Assembly: GCA_038373885.1 (NCBI GenBank)
Contig: JAWZYV010000091.1
Coordinates: 868,001 to 932,000 of the forward strand
Direction: 5' to 3'
Source of the DNA: Cheiracanthium punctorium
Taxonomy: Eukaryota; Arthropoda; Arachnida; Araneae; Cheiracanthiidae
Length of the DNA: 64,000 bases
Made by a program: the position numbers and the translations under genes. This document shows positions 50,151-61,271 of this stretch, in pieces. Each line of letters begins with the position of its first letter. Position 1 is the stretch's first letter. The notes below the pieces were generated by a model. The model was not told the origin of the DNA and made no database searches. It worked only from the letters and a program-made list of their open reading frames with translations.

Positions 50151-50517
50151 AGGGTGCGTTCAGACTGCCACTTTCCGGTAAATCTCCAGTAAAACACGGA
50201 CTGCTCGAGTTTTACTCGGGGAGATTGACATCGTGAACGGTTTTGGTTATTTTATGGGATAAAAAAGTGGCGGCACGTATTTACTAACCAGTGGAGCCAA
50301 TGGGAGCAAACAATAACAATAAACAAAGGTCACGTGATGTATCTCCCCAACTCCCTAAGGAAAATCCTTGGGGAGTTGGGAAAAACTCGAGCTACTCAGC
50401 TTGGCAGCCTGAACGCTTTGTTTATCTCCTCGAAAAGCTCAAATCGGGCATTGTAAACGGCTTGGGTTTTTCCCGAGTAACTCGAGTTACTCAAAAGTGG
50501 CAGTCTGAACGCGCCCT
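50151..50517. mobile_element. MITE with AGGGTGCGTTCAGACTGCC ends
   Basis: The ends AGGGTGCGTTCAGACTGCC and GGCAGTCTGAACGCGCCCT are inverted with one mismatch, and ACTTT follows inside on both. The flanks GTTACTAG and GTTATTAG suggest an 8-bp duplication with one mismatch, though AG separates the right copy from the end. An internal hairpin CCCCAACTCCCTAAGG...CCTTGGGGAGTTGGG lies at 50345-50381, and CTCGAG words occur near the ends. Confidence 0.85.
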
Positions 50518-50573
50518 AGGTTATTAGGTATCGTTTCAAGCGTATCACATACGATAGACGTAAGGCCCGTTTA

Positions 50574-52920
50574 CATGTGAAAATGGAAAATCCCGGGTTA
50601 AAGCGGAGTACAGGGAAAAACTCGCAATGCATCATGGGAAAGCGGGGTTGACTCTGTATTAACGGAGCCCCCGGGAAGGGAGGGGGAGAGTAGACAATTA
50701 CAAGGCGAGCCTGGGTACTGAACGCGTGGAGGTGTTGTGACGTCACAAGAGAGGATGGACTTTTCTCCGTTAAAAGCATTAGAATCATACGGAAAAGTAG
50801 AAGAAACTAAGATGTTTTGTGCCTTTTTTGAATACTAATGGTAAGTCAGCAATCTCTATTCTAAATACGACATACTTGATAATAGTTATTAAGCTATAGA
50901 GTACATAAAAATATAAAATTGCCGTATTTTGCGTTAGTTTCATTGATTTCTGTTCTTTTGTTCTAGCAATCACTATGTTTCCGTTTGCTGCGTCCCAGGC
51001 TGTAAGTAAAGCTAATTACAAAAGAGGAGAAAATGTAAATGTTTTCACTTTTCCCAAAAAACGAAGAAAAGAGGGCCGAATGGACTAAAAATATACCAAG
51101 AAAAAATTGGTCCCCAGGAAAAAATATGTATGTTTGTATTGAGCATTTCCGAGATGAAGATCTTTTAAAAGACGATGCTATTTTAAAATCAGATGGGACA
51201 CTTTTAACTGTAAAAAGAAAGCATTATAAATTAGAACCGAATGCTATCCCGTGCATTTTTTCGAGCTTACCAGCCTATATATCCGATATTACCAAAAAAC
51301 AAGAAATGACTGATCCTACTAAAAGAAGAGAAAACGTTTAGGAAAAAGATATTGAGGAAACCGAAAAAAATAATGCAAAGGAAAATATAAATTCTTTTCA
51401 AATTAAGAAATGTATCAAGAGTTTCATGGCAATTCTATGTTAAGAAAATTTCACCATTAATTATAAATTAAACGCAGATCCCCTTCCACTGCACATACCA
51501 AGTAGCTTAAGGTTCAATGCGGATTTCATGGTTGATTTATTTATTTAAAAAAAAAGAGAGAGAGAGAGAAATCTAGTTGCTGGATACTTAGAAAAACAAA
51601 AATATAGAAGGTATTTATTAAAGAAATATTTCCAACTAAACGGTTTACCGGAATTTGTTGAAAGTTCTGAAATTAAGTATGAACACAGATTTGGAAATTA
51701 ACTCAAAAAAGAAAATGTATTACTGCAATGCTAACAACAATAACAAAAAAGTATATGTATTACTGCAATATATTTTACATGAAAACCCCTGAGAGCATTT
51801 AGGCAGTTTTACATATTCAAGAGTTATACTCACTAATTTTTAAAAATATTTAATTATGTATATTTCAAATGTCTCAATGTGATATTTGAAAGTCTTATCT
51901 AGAAAAAACTAAAGCAAACACTTGTAGGGCTTTCATGAAAAACTTTATAGTATTTGTAAGGTTTGGGTAATAAAAGCTTTTACTTTTTATTTTCTTGTTT
52001 TTTGTGCTTTAATTGCTTCTAATAAAATTTGACATTAGGAGTCTGTATAACATAATTATATATAGAATGTATTGTACAAGTTTTTAAAATATTAATTGTG
52101 GAAATTTCTGATTATATTCCTCGTGCTACTAGTGTTTATTGCCATTATTGATCAGATTTCTTCCATAGAATTCAATACAAACTCTTTGAAATCCCATCCT
52201 CTCTTGTGACGTCACGAAATGGCTTGAGATGACTATTTATGAATCTGGATATTTTTAACATCAATTCTTTCAAAAAGCTTATTAAAACGAAGCAAAACTA
52301 AATAATGTATTTCAGTTTTTAAGTAAAATTAATAAAAATTATTATTTTTACTTAAAAATATATTTACTTACTTAAAAATATGACTTTACGCTTATACAAC
52401 GTATAAATTTAATCCATATACATATTATTTTAGATAAATGATAACATTGAGTAACCATTATATTATTTAGAATGTATTTGCTAGCCCGAAATGCAAAACA
52501 TACTGCATACAATGCTGAAACTGCTTTAAATTCAGTACCAATTTATTTCATTAATTTCTGACACAAAATATTGTTGATTCACTATTATTTAAGAACAAAG
52601 TGTTGTAAAATGAAAATGCTATTTCAATGCGTCATAAAAAAAATTAAGCTACTCGTATTTATTGGCATTATTAATTCCATTTCTTCCATTGAACTCAATG
52701 CAAACTGTTCCAAATCCCATCCTTTCTTGTGACGTCACGAAAACCAGTACCCAGACCCCCTCTTGCTTTCTCCTCTCTTCTTCAGTCGCGGCGACCCCGG
52801 TATTAACCCTCCTTTCGACCAGGAGTCTTTCTACCCCGCATTTTTTTCCCTAAGTAGGGGAAGCAGGGTAGAAAGCAGTGTAAGTCCCGGGATTTACTCC
52901 GCATTTTTTGAAAACGGGCC
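50574..52920 (+). mobile_element. THAP-bearing DNA transposon, possibly P-superfamily
   Basis: The ends are GGCCCGTTTACATGTGAAAA and, inverted, GGCCCGTTTTCAAAAAATG, each followed by a TCCCGGG block. The flanks CGTAA and CGTAG may be a short duplication. A 16-19 bp motif around TTGTGACGTCAC with CATCCTCTC occurs three times: inverted near 50735 and direct near 52195 and 52715. The element contains a THAP-domain gene remnant but no readable catalytic domain. P elements carry an N-terminal THAP domain, so this is the likeliest group. Confidence 0.7.
50978..51341 (+). pseudogene. THAP zinc-finger domain gene remnant
   Basis: THAP domains are C2-CH zinc fingers that bind DNA and are found in P-element transposases. 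Here CCVPGC appears just after a TTCTAG acceptor-like site (50966), then a frame change, and from 51039 an open frame with RAEWTKNIPRKNW (Trp), YVCIEHFRDEDL (Cys-x2-His-Phe) and later a proline-rich turn (EPNAIPCIFSSLP). These are the conserved THAP positions in order. A GTAAGT donor-like site at 50841 suggests an intron before it. The frame ends at a stop at 51341, and traces of the same strand continue to about 51420. Confidence 0.85.
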
Positions 52921-53250
52921 CGTAGTGTCCGGGGGGGAGTACAAAGGGGGGCACGTGTCCCCTGTGCCCCCTAATTTCAAAATCTTTTAAACAAACATTG
53001 GTTTCAAAATTTAAAAGAAACTCCCTTATCTTCTCTTAAATTCAATGTTTGCCCCCCCCCCTACCTCAAAAACTTTCATGTGTCCCTCCAAAATTTCAGT
53101 AGGTCTGGGAGCGTTGATAAGCCTTCCGCCTTCCTTACCTTAGAAAGCTGTTGTTATTAGGTTTTCCTACGAATGTAATACAAATGAACCATAGGTGTAT
53201 ATCTGGGAGGACTCACAGGGGGGCACGTGGGGTCTCACAGGGGGGCCCCC

Positions 53251-53724
53251 ACCAAATTCTCAAAATCTTTTCATTTTAAAAATTTGTTTCGCGGGTCATT
53301 TTAACCGCTCACCTTAAAAATGCAAAAAGAAACTCCAGTCTGTGCCTTTAGAAAATATTTTAAAAAATTTGTCTACTGTCAAGGTTGTTTAATTTAAGCG
53401 TTACTTTTTTAAGCGCTTGGTTTAAACAACTTTTCTCCTTTTCAATCTGTTGTATTGGTTTTAAATACTTTCTAATAAAGTAATATGTTATTTTAAACTT
53501 TTACTTATTTTTTTTTATCTAATACAAAATATTTTATGCAAAAAAGGTTTTATTTGGTGAATAAAAGTGAATAATGTTTTCCCTTTTCATAAATAAATAA
53601 CTCTCACATGTTTACATTGAGTTATATAAATTGTTATAATAGATTTATTGTTGTTAGCCTTTTTTATTATTGTTGCAGAAATCCTCTGCTAATCCTGGGG
53701 TTCATCGTTCTAAAGTTCAGTTGG
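53251..53724. other. Unannotated AT-rich sequence
   Basis: No gene or repeat boundary was seen between the tandem unit and the LTR. Confidence 0.5.
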
Positions 53725-54880
53725 TGTAGACAGTTCTAGGAAAAAGTCCACTAGTCAGGATGGAACACAACTTTATTGCCTCTAGAATTTCGTAGAACAA
53801 TCAGCTGTACAAAATTCACAAGCACAATTAAACAGTAATGTGCTTTTGACAGTCCGCTTAGATCTGAAGCTCTCACAAATGCTGTATTTTTCACACAAAA
53901 TAAGTCACTTTCACAGGCAAAAAAGTCAGTGAAAATATTCAAGGGATATCGTACGCAATCCCTTAAGACACAGCAATGAAGAATTTGCACACAGCACTTT
54001 AACCTCTTAAGCGGTTTGCCCGTACAGTGTACGTGCTCCCCAAAATTGGCCTCAACTGGTTTGCCCGTATAGCGTACGGGCATCGATATTTTCTCCTTTC
54101 CTTTTCTGATTTGCCCGTATATTTCAATATTGTGAAGAGACTATTTAGTATTAATATTTTTCAATAGATTGCGTGGCTTGTCAATGTAACTGAAATGCTT
54201 TTCATCCCGGTTTTTCTTCCTAGCGAGAGAGCGGGAGTATTTCATCATATGCCTTTCAAAATATGCCTTTTTTCGAAGCATTTCGGTAAAAAAATTGACC
54301 GCTTACAGGGTTAAAACAGCTTCGGAAAGCAAGCCAAAACACAGCTTCTATAGCACGATCAATTCACAAAGCAAGCGTACTCTCTCAGAGAGCTCTGTTC
54401 ACAATACGGTGCTCACTCACACTCAACTGGGGCTTCTGAAGCGCTCCTATATATAGCCGACGCAGAAGGTACAAGAAACTTCCAGAAAAGTCTATTTCTC
54501 GAGTATTCCCCTTAAAGCGAGAATTTTGATTGCGTCATAGAAGAGAAATGTTAGGTTATTATTGATTTTAATGCAGCAAAAGCAGCTTTACAGGCCCCAT
54601 AGGGAAAATCGCTCCGGCGACTTTTGGCGAAATGTCGCCAAATTTGGCGCCAAAAGTAAGTCCCCAAAAGTGAAGAGATGGAAGCCCTAGGACCAATATT
54701 TCTCGAGATTTCTAGAAGCCCATAGAAAAACAATAGGCAAACCGAAATCTCCGTATCTCCGGTTCTAATTGACCGATTTTGATGCAACAAAAAGCAAAAT
54801 TTATCTATTTGAAGCGTAGAATACGCATTTTTAACTATTTTAAGCCCCAGAGCAGTGGGTTGCCCCGAAAATTCGTAACA
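53725..54880 (-). repeat. Ty3/Gypsy 3' LTR (1156 bp)
   Basis: On the minus strand the LTR begins TGTTACGAATTTTCGGGG at 54880 and ends CTGTCTACA at 53725, so it has TG...CA borders. A polypurine tract precedes it. A TATA box (CTATATATAGG, minus strand) lies at about 54449-54459, and the GGTTTGCCCGTA motif recurs near 54010 and 54060. No second LTR is present to compare, so the left border rests on the CA and the tRNA/polypurine logic. Confidence 0.75.
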
Positions 54881-54893
54881 TTGCCCCCTTCCC
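54881..54893 (-). promoter_or_regulatory. Polypurine tract next to the Gypsy LTR
   Basis: The minus strand reads GGGAAGGGGGCAA immediately before the LTR start. This is the position and composition of the plus-strand primer of LTR retrotransposons. Confidence 0.8.
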
Positions 54894-55252
54894 AAGGACT
54901 GCACGTCCCGGGCAATACAATCCCTAGTTAGGAGGTCACACAAATATCTACAGTGTATAACCATTAACAAGATCTTAACAACATAATTTAAGCAAGTAAT
55001 CAAAACACAACTGGCAAATACACACTAATAAATAAATAACAAACATAATAAATAATTACACACTAATAAGTAATAAACATAATAAACAAATACACATTAA
55101 CGAAAATTAATATATTACAAATATGTACACTATACATGGCGTAAGTGTTGAGTAAAAGAGAGTTCAGGGAAAAGGAAGAGAAGAAAAGACAGGAAAGAAA
55201 TGTGCGATGGAAGAAAGGAGGGATTACGCCATAGTGACCATGGTCTAAATAA
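54894..55252. other. Non-coding tail between Gypsy integrase and LTR
   Basis: AT-rich, with TAATAAATAAT and ACACTAATAA words. No gene was seen. It would be the 3' untranslated region of the retrotransposon. Confidence 0.5.
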
Positions 55253-55640
55253 CTAATTACCACCGCGGTAAACGACTAGCCGATCGTAATGTACAACTCT
55301 TGGTTTCGCGTTAGGTGACTTACGAATCCGTACAATGACGTCATTTAGTCTGTTCAGGACTGTGTAAGAACCGTCCCACGGGGATTGCAGCTTGGGAGAC
55401 AGGCCTTTCCGTCGAGTAGAATTCCATAGCCAAACTTTGTTACCTACGTTGAACCGGTGCCCCGTAGCCTTTGTGTCGTAGCGAGTCTTCATCTTCTCCG
55501 TGTACAGGTTGATCCGCTCCCGAACAAAATGATGCACGTCTTCAAACCCTGCCCGAAGATTTTTCATGTACTCCTCAGGTGATGAAGGCGTATCTGGAGG
55601 GAGCACCCACCCGGGGAACCGACCGCGAAAGCGGTTTTCA
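55253..55640 (-). pseudogene. Ty3/Gypsy integrase C-terminal domain (GPY/F type), truncated
   Basis: The minus frame from 55606 reads LPPDTPSSPEEYMKNL, then NLYTEKMKTRYDTKATGHRF, GNKVWLWNSTRRKGLSPKLQ, SPWDGSYTVLNRLNDVIVRI and HYDRLVVYRG. This is the end of a Gypsy integrase, in which SPKLQxPWxGPYxV is the GPY/F module; here Gly-Pro-Tyr is Gly-Ser-Tyr. It sits about 360 bp before the polypurine tract, as expected. Upstream reading stops near 55640, so the rest of pol is gone. Confidence 0.9.
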
Positions 55641-56098
55641 ACTAAGAACCCCCCGGAGAAGACCTAAAACTGCGCCGTCACGGCCAGAGGAGGAGGAACT
55701 ATCAGCGGGAAATTAAAGCCAAGCGCGACACTACAACACATTTAAATTTTTAAACTAATATTTGTGCATCATAAATTATCAAACCGCTATATACATACAT
55801 ATACAAATATACACATCCATATTTTCCAATACTATTACAATGCGGTGTGAGGATACAAATTGCAATCTAAACATACAACTTAAAATACATTAAAAACAAA
55901 AACAACAATATGTATACATATATACACATACACATGCACACACATATTCACATATATACACATATATTCGCAATGTAATACAGGCACCTTCGCTTAAACA
56001 TTGAAGCCTTCATATAACATAAAATAGCAACTTCCCATAAATATAAGTAAGTTCATCCACATATTGCGCATCACCCTAGTACTGTTATGGTAAATTTT
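55641..56098. other. Junction and 3' end region of the minus-strand non-LTR element
   Basis: A GC-richer junction (55641-55735) is followed by AT-rich sequence with ATACATATATACACATA runs. The latter probably is the 3' tail of the non-LTR element that ends at 56099. Confidence 0.45.
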
Positions 56099-57295
56099 TC
56101 ATTTAAGATATTCTAAATATAGCTTCTGTAATTCAGCGTAAATAAGACATATTTGCCGTAAATAGTTTTTACATTGCGTTAAAAATAAAAATTGTTGATA
56201 TATATCCATACTATTATTAGATCTGAAGTGATCTGGCATTATGGGACAGTTTTCAAAAATATAGTGCAATGGGTGACCCTGACGGCCGCATATACATAGA
56301 TCATTATCCAGTTTTTCAATCTTATACATATAAATCGAAAAATAACCGTTGCCAGTCAGAAAAGGAACAATAACAGGATGAATGATTGTTTGGGAAAATT
56401 TCACAGTTTTAATAAAATTATATGTGTAGCTACCATTACTTGAGTTAATCCATTCATCTTGCCAGGTATTTATAATTTCCTGTTTATTAAGTAAATCTAT
56501 GTATGAAGTAGGATATGGAATACTGACATTTAAATTATTATGATCGTGAAGTAATGGCTCTTTGGCAAGCTGGTCTGCTCTTTCATTTCCTTCGACCCCG
56601 ACGTGAGCCCTATAACCCAGGCAATTACAAATTCTATATGACTATTGGCGATTATGAGTTCTAGACTACTGCACGTTATAGAAGTTGACGGCAAAGTAGA
56701 TTTATAGGCTTCAAAATTGCCAATTGTTCGGCCTGATAAATTGTATTTCTATTGCGTAATCTTTCATTAAAATCAAAAATGTATCTATTACCTTTTTTGG
56801 CTGTAAAAGCATAGGCTGTCCCCACCTCCATATGTGATCCATCAGTATATATCTCCAAATATTCATTTTGCTTACTTTATTTAATTTTTTTATCAATTTT
56901 TAATTTCTTAATTTCTGAAAACAAGTGAGTGGGTAATTTATTTAAAGCACACTCAAAATTATTAGGTAAAAGTGGTGTTTTATTTATAATAACCGGTTTA
57001 TTTTCCTTTAAAATGCAATATTTTTTCAAACTGGACTCTATAGTGATAATAATTGGAGGGATACCTGTTAAAGCATTAAGGGCTATTGTAGAGGTGCGTT
57101 TGAATGCCTTTGTAGGTAAGTTGTAATAGTATTTGCCTTTGTAATCGAATAAGCTTTTCTCTCATAGTGACTGTTAGTGAAGGAAACCAGACTACTGCCG
57201 CATAATCTATCTGTTTTTCAAGTACTGTTCTATACCAGATTTTTAATATTTTAAATTCTACACCCCATTTTAAGTGAGATACATATGCTAGGCTA
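56099..57295 (-). pseudogene. Non-LTR retrotransposon ORF2 C-terminal part with RNase H domain, 5'-truncated
   Basis: On the minus strand the reading runs from the end of the reverse transcriptase (KWGVEFKILKIWYRTVLEKQ near 57270-57210) through AAVVWFPSLTVTMREKL. The RNase H domain follows, with YTDGSHMEVGTAYAF near 56845 and AEQLAILKPI near 56715. Then come GNERADQLAKEPL near 56580 and a zinc-knuckle-like CICGRQGHPLHYIFENCP near 56270. RNase H is present in clades such as I, R1-related and LOA elements and absent from the plus-strand neighbour. Stops and shifts occur near 56640, 56880 and 57080. It is cut at about 57295, where the plus-strand element begins head to head. Confidence 0.88.
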
Positions 57296-57848
57296 CCGAA
57301 AGCCAAAAATACGTCAGTGTTATAACTGCCAAGCCTACGGACACTCGTCCATGACATGTTCCCTAACCCCCAAGTGTCTAAAATGTGGGGAGCCCCATTT
57401 GGTCCGTAGCTGTCCTACCCGAGGGAAAGAGTACTTTAAATGTGCTAATTGTACTGGCACCCACCCCGCAAATTATCGGAGATTTCCAAAAAATCCTGCA
57501 AACAGAAATAAACACCTAGGCGCTGTTAGCGAAATCAAAACCAAACAAAACGTCCAAACAAACATACTAAATAACCTTCAAACATTTATGCCTGCCCCCT
57601 CCCCTAAAGTGTCAGCGTGGGAGAAACCACCATTAACCAAACCCCAGGAAGAAGATCACTGCTACGCTCTACAAAACCTGGCAAGTACAATCAGCAATAA
57701 TAACGTAGAATCTCCACCTACTACTGAAATCATATCCGCCGATGAATTCAGTGAAATGTCGGAGGACGAAGAACCTTCTACAAAACCCGTACACAAACTT
57801 AAAAAGCCACCTTGGAAACACCAAAGAGAAGCTAAAAACCACAACTGA
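57285..57848 (+). pseudogene. Jockey-type non-LTR retrotransposon ORF1 (nucleocapsid) with zinc knuckles
   Basis: The frame starts in the middle of the protein with QCYNCQAYGHSSMTC and CLKCGEPHLVRSC, two complete CCHC knuckles. A third, CANCTGTHPANYRRFP, has lost its last Cys. ORF1 proteins of Jockey-like elements bind the RNA template. A proline- and acid-rich tail follows (EFSEMSEDEEPSTKP). After a stop at 57846 the reading goes on in another frame (VNYFKELSSKITKHTEPIEQ) to 58020, where the 58021-59406 insertion cuts it. It resumes as MELTQKYFIQSING and stops at 59454. The N-terminal part is missing. Confidence 0.88.
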
Positions 57849-58020
57849 ACACAACGAAAGTTCCTGAAACGCACATATACTTTACAAACTTTATGGATAT
57901 CACGAAATCTATCAAAGAGATATCTAAGATCATAGACATAACTAAAATCGTTAACTACTTTAAAGAGCTTTCTTCTAAAATTACCAAACATACTGAGCCC
58001 ATTGAGCAACTTTGTATTAT

Positions 58021-59406
58021 CCCAGACAGCACATAAGCTTAAATCAAGCTTGAGATTTGGCTTGGCAATGCAAGGTTGGCTTAAGCTGGATTTTGACTTG
58101 CAAAGTGCGGTGATGGCGCCATCTGTGAAAGAGAATGGACATTAATTGTCTAGCGTCCACAAATTTGTTGAAAGTTCGTAAAAGACGTGTTTTAACGGGG
58201 ATGGGTTTTTTATTACCAGTGCCATATTACCGGCAGGGCAAACGGGGCAACTGCCCAGGGCCTACAGATTTAAGGGCCCAAAAATCTTACATCTTACACT
58301 TTTGTAATTTTAAAATAAAATTACAAAGGATAGAAAAAAAAATTCAGAAGTTAAATAATTTTTTTAATTATAAAGTAGGAACAATGAAAATAATTCAAAT
58401 TTACATTTGTATAAAGTAATTTAAACTTATTTTTAATACTTCGAAATGCTCTATATCGATATAGCATACCAATATGTAGGAAAATAACCACATTTGTAAA
58501 GAGAATTTTTAGCGTTAAAAAATAGCAAATTTTTTCAATTATTTGTTATTTTAAGAAATATTTACAAAAATGACTAAAGTGTTTGTATTCCATACATGTT
58601 ATGTTAGCAACTGTGATATAGCATTTCGAAGTAACGTTTAACTATCTGTTTCTTTGATTTCAGATTACTTAACACAAAATTTGTGTTAAGTAAGTAAACC
58701 CATTCTATATTTCCAAATATGGAAATTCTTCAAAATAAATAACAATTATACTACGAAATTGATTTCAAAATCAGTCGTTTGTCTCGATTTTGGCCAGCCG
58801 CAGTATTGCTTGCTCATGAGTGTTGCGAAAGTTTTAAAACATGTGTTGCTCTTAAGTTTATATTATGTTTATTTCCCTATTAGTAGAGGCTCTAAATCAC
58901 ACATAAAATTATTTTAATTTTGATGCATCCCGATGATGCATTTTGATGATGAAAAATAAAAAAAAACAAATAACATATCGCCCACTTATCAATCTGGCCA
59001 GAAAACCGCTTAATAATTCACTACAAACTTTAGTCATAGCTGCACAAGGCTCTGGTGGCTGAATGGCTAACGCGCTCGGCTACTAATCGAAAGGTCCCGG
59101 GATCGAACCCAGCCGTCGACGTTTGATGGAAGCAGATTAAAATAACTTAAAAATACAGGGGGAAAATGCGCGGAAAAATAAAGTATGTGGGGCGCGTTCG
59201 CCAGCGGGTGCCCCGTGTATTTAGAAAAATTTTTAAGCTTGAAATGTCAAGCTTGATATGTCAAGCTTAATGCAAGCTGGGCAAGTGTAAACTAGAACAC
59301 TTGATTCAAGCTTGCATCAAGCTTACACGACTGGAATTTTCAAGCTTATTGACTTGATAAATCAAGCTTGCTGCAAGTTTGATGCAAGTTTGCTGTGCTG
59401 TCTGGG
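58021..59406. mobile_element. CAAGCTT-rich element with CCCAGACAGCACA ends and 5-bp TSD ATTAT, inserted in ORF1
   Basis: The left end is CCCAGACAGCACATAAGC and the right end GCAAGTTTGCTGTGCTGTCTGGG (last 11 bases mirror the left). ATTAT flanks both sides (58016-58020, 59407-59411), and removing the element rejoins ORF1 in frame. Both subterminal regions are packed with CAAGCTT palindromes in both orientations (58033-58090 and 59232-59390). The middle is AT-rich and contains a tRNA-like block at 59048. No transposase is present. The superfamily is unknown to me. Confidence 0.85.
59048..59125 (+). mobile_element. tRNA-like block, probably a SINE head
   Basis: TGGCTGAATGGCTAACGC fits a polymerase III A box with a D arm, and GGGATCGAACCC fits a B box. 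Between them TCGGCTACTAATCGA can form an anticodon arm with loop CTACTAA (anticodon ACT). The acceptor and T stems do not pair well, and the sequence lies inside a transposon, so it is a tRNA-derived repeat rather than a working gene. Confidence 0.55.
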
Positions 59407-59511
59407 ATTATGGAGCTCACTCAAAAATACTTTATCCAATCTATCAATGGTTAGCACAACCAAAAACTTCTATAGTTTTCGCTATAGAAGTTTTATGCGC
59501 GTTATAGTTAT

Positions 59512-60160
59512 ATGCGCGTTCTATACTGGAACGCAAATAGTCTTCACCAAAAAATTAGTGAGTTAAGAAACTTCTTATCGTACGGTGAGTACGATGTTAT
59601 TTTATTGCAAGAAACCAAACTAAAAAAACACATAAGGTATAACATCCCCAATTACATACTGTACAGAAACGACCGCCAATGTAGTCGTACAAATAGTGGC
59701 ACTGCCATCTACGTAAAAAATGCCATACCACCCTATCCTGTAACTGACTTAACTCACGAAATACTTGAAGCAAACTCCATAATTATTACTGGTGACCCTC
59801 AAAAACATATAATGTTGACATCTGCATAAGTCAGGCACGGACATCCTTTCCCGACTTAAGACATTCACAACATATTCAATTACTGCGAATCAAACGTTAT
59901 AGCTGGTGACTTTAACGCTCACCATTTCGCATGGGACTCTAAATACAACTGCCCCTTCGGCACATCCCTACTAAAATTTATGATCAATAACAACATACGT
60001 ATGGCTGTTCCACCCCTTCCTACTCATTACGCCACTAACGGATCATCGTCCATAATAGGCCTTGCTATATACAAAAACAAGAATCAAACAATCCAAAGCT
60101 CTGTGCTACAGCGGTTTGACTCCGATCATCTCCCAGTGCAATTTGACATTAACTTAAACA
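59512..60160 (+). pseudogene. Jockey-type ORF2: apurinic-like endonuclease domain
   Basis: ORF2 starts MRVLYWNANSLHQKISEL, with the N of the active site. Then come YDVILLQETKL (catalytic Glu), SGTAIYVKN, GDFNAHHFAWDSKYN near 59909 and FDSDHLPVQFDIN near 60118, the canonical EEP endonuclease motifs in order. A stop and frame change near 59826-59905 separates the N-terminal part from GDFNAHH. The domain nicks target DNA during target-primed reverse transcription. It follows ORF1 by about 57 bp. Confidence 0.9.
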
Positions 60161-61271
60161 TTGCTCGGCATCCTCAGAATGTTCACTTAAAAACAAACTG
60201 GATAGACTACACGAACCGACTGCTAAGCGCACCTATTTTCCTTCCTGATATCCACAATACTGAAGACATTGAACGCGAGACTACTCGCATCACGGATATA
60301 ATAACGTCCGCTTACTACAATTCATCTGAACCGGTCAAAAACAACGGAGCTATCAAACTCCCTCCTCACATTAGAGAAAAAATTAGGCAGCGTAATACTA
60401 ACAGGAAATTATACCAACGCACTCGTAGTCCCGTAGACAGGCAAAACTATCACAAAATAAGAGCTGAAACTAGAGTACTACTACGAGCCCATTCAAATGA
60501 AAACTGGGAAAATTTTATCACTAGCCTTAACCTCGAAGACAGTTCAGTGTGGAAGGCACTGAAAAAACTAAAGAACCAAAAATCGCATATCCCTCCCCTC
60601 AAAGAAGGCAGCAGTTACGCCTTAACTGACTACGATAAAGCAAATACACTGGCTAGAACATATGAAAAGCAATTTAGCCTCCACGAAAACATTGCAGTGG
60701 ACCCAACTACGGATTATCATATAAAGGAGACTGTCGATAATTTCCTTCGCACTCCTTGTACAACTGAAATCTCTCCCACAAAACCGACGGAGCTGGTTAT
60801 GATAATTAAAAAACTGTTAATTAAAAAATGTCCTGGTAGCGACAAAATTAGTAACGTCATGCTAAGAAATATGCCTGCACGTACTCTCATTTTCCTGACC
60901 TCTTTGATTAACCACATACTCAAATTAAAATACTTCCCAAAAACCTGGAAAACATCAATAGTCTGTCCTATACCCAAGCCAAATCAAAGCAGCACCTCAC
61001 CTAGCTCGTACAGACCGATTAGTTTATTAAGCGCCTTAAGTAAAATAGCGGAGAGAGTCATACTCCACCGCATTCAAGAACACCTCACTCGAAACAACAT
61101 TATTATTCCCGAACAATTTGGATTTAGAGAACAACACAGTTCGACTCTCCAACTCCTTAGAGTCACAGAACATATCGCTGAAGCAATGAAAGAAAAAGAG
61201 GAAGTCGGTATTCTCCTCCTAGACATATAAAAAGCGTTTGACAAAGTACTATACCATACAGGCCTCATGTA
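60161..61271 (+). pseudogene. Jockey-type ORF2: reverse transcriptase N-terminal half
   Basis: The same frame (open from 59980 to 61230) carries a linker, then PGSDKISNVMLRNMPARTL, YFPKTWKTSIVCPIPKPNQ, SSYRPISLLSALSKIAERVI, IPEQFGFREQHSSTLQLL and EEVGILLLDI. An in-frame TAA at 61228 sits where active enzymes read D-x-x-KAFD; the text KAFDKVLYH follows. The reading then meets the Tc1-like insertion at 61272 and continues at 63174. Clade assignment rests on the ORF1 knuckles and absence of RNase H in view. Confidence 0.93.

Larger units (their letters stand above)
49590..53250. repeat. Tandem unit of about 270 bp (GGGGGCACGTG family), split by two later insertions
   Basis: Units at about 49600-49870, 49890-50150, 50518-50573 with 52921-53165, and a start at about 53165 share GGGGGCACGTG, CAAAATTTCAGTAGGTC or a close variant, GATAAGCCTTCC and GCTATTGTTATTAGG. 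The second unit is cut by the MITE at 50151-50517 and the next by the THAP element at 50574-52920. The CCCC/GGGG-flanked CACGTG core resembles the internal part of some hAT repeats, but bounded ends were not found. Confidence 0.75.

Noticed and set aside
59048..59125. Functional tRNA gene (serine-like).
   Set aside because: A and B boxes are present, but acceptor and T stems do not pair, and the block lies inside a transposon; a tRNA-derived repeat is likelier.
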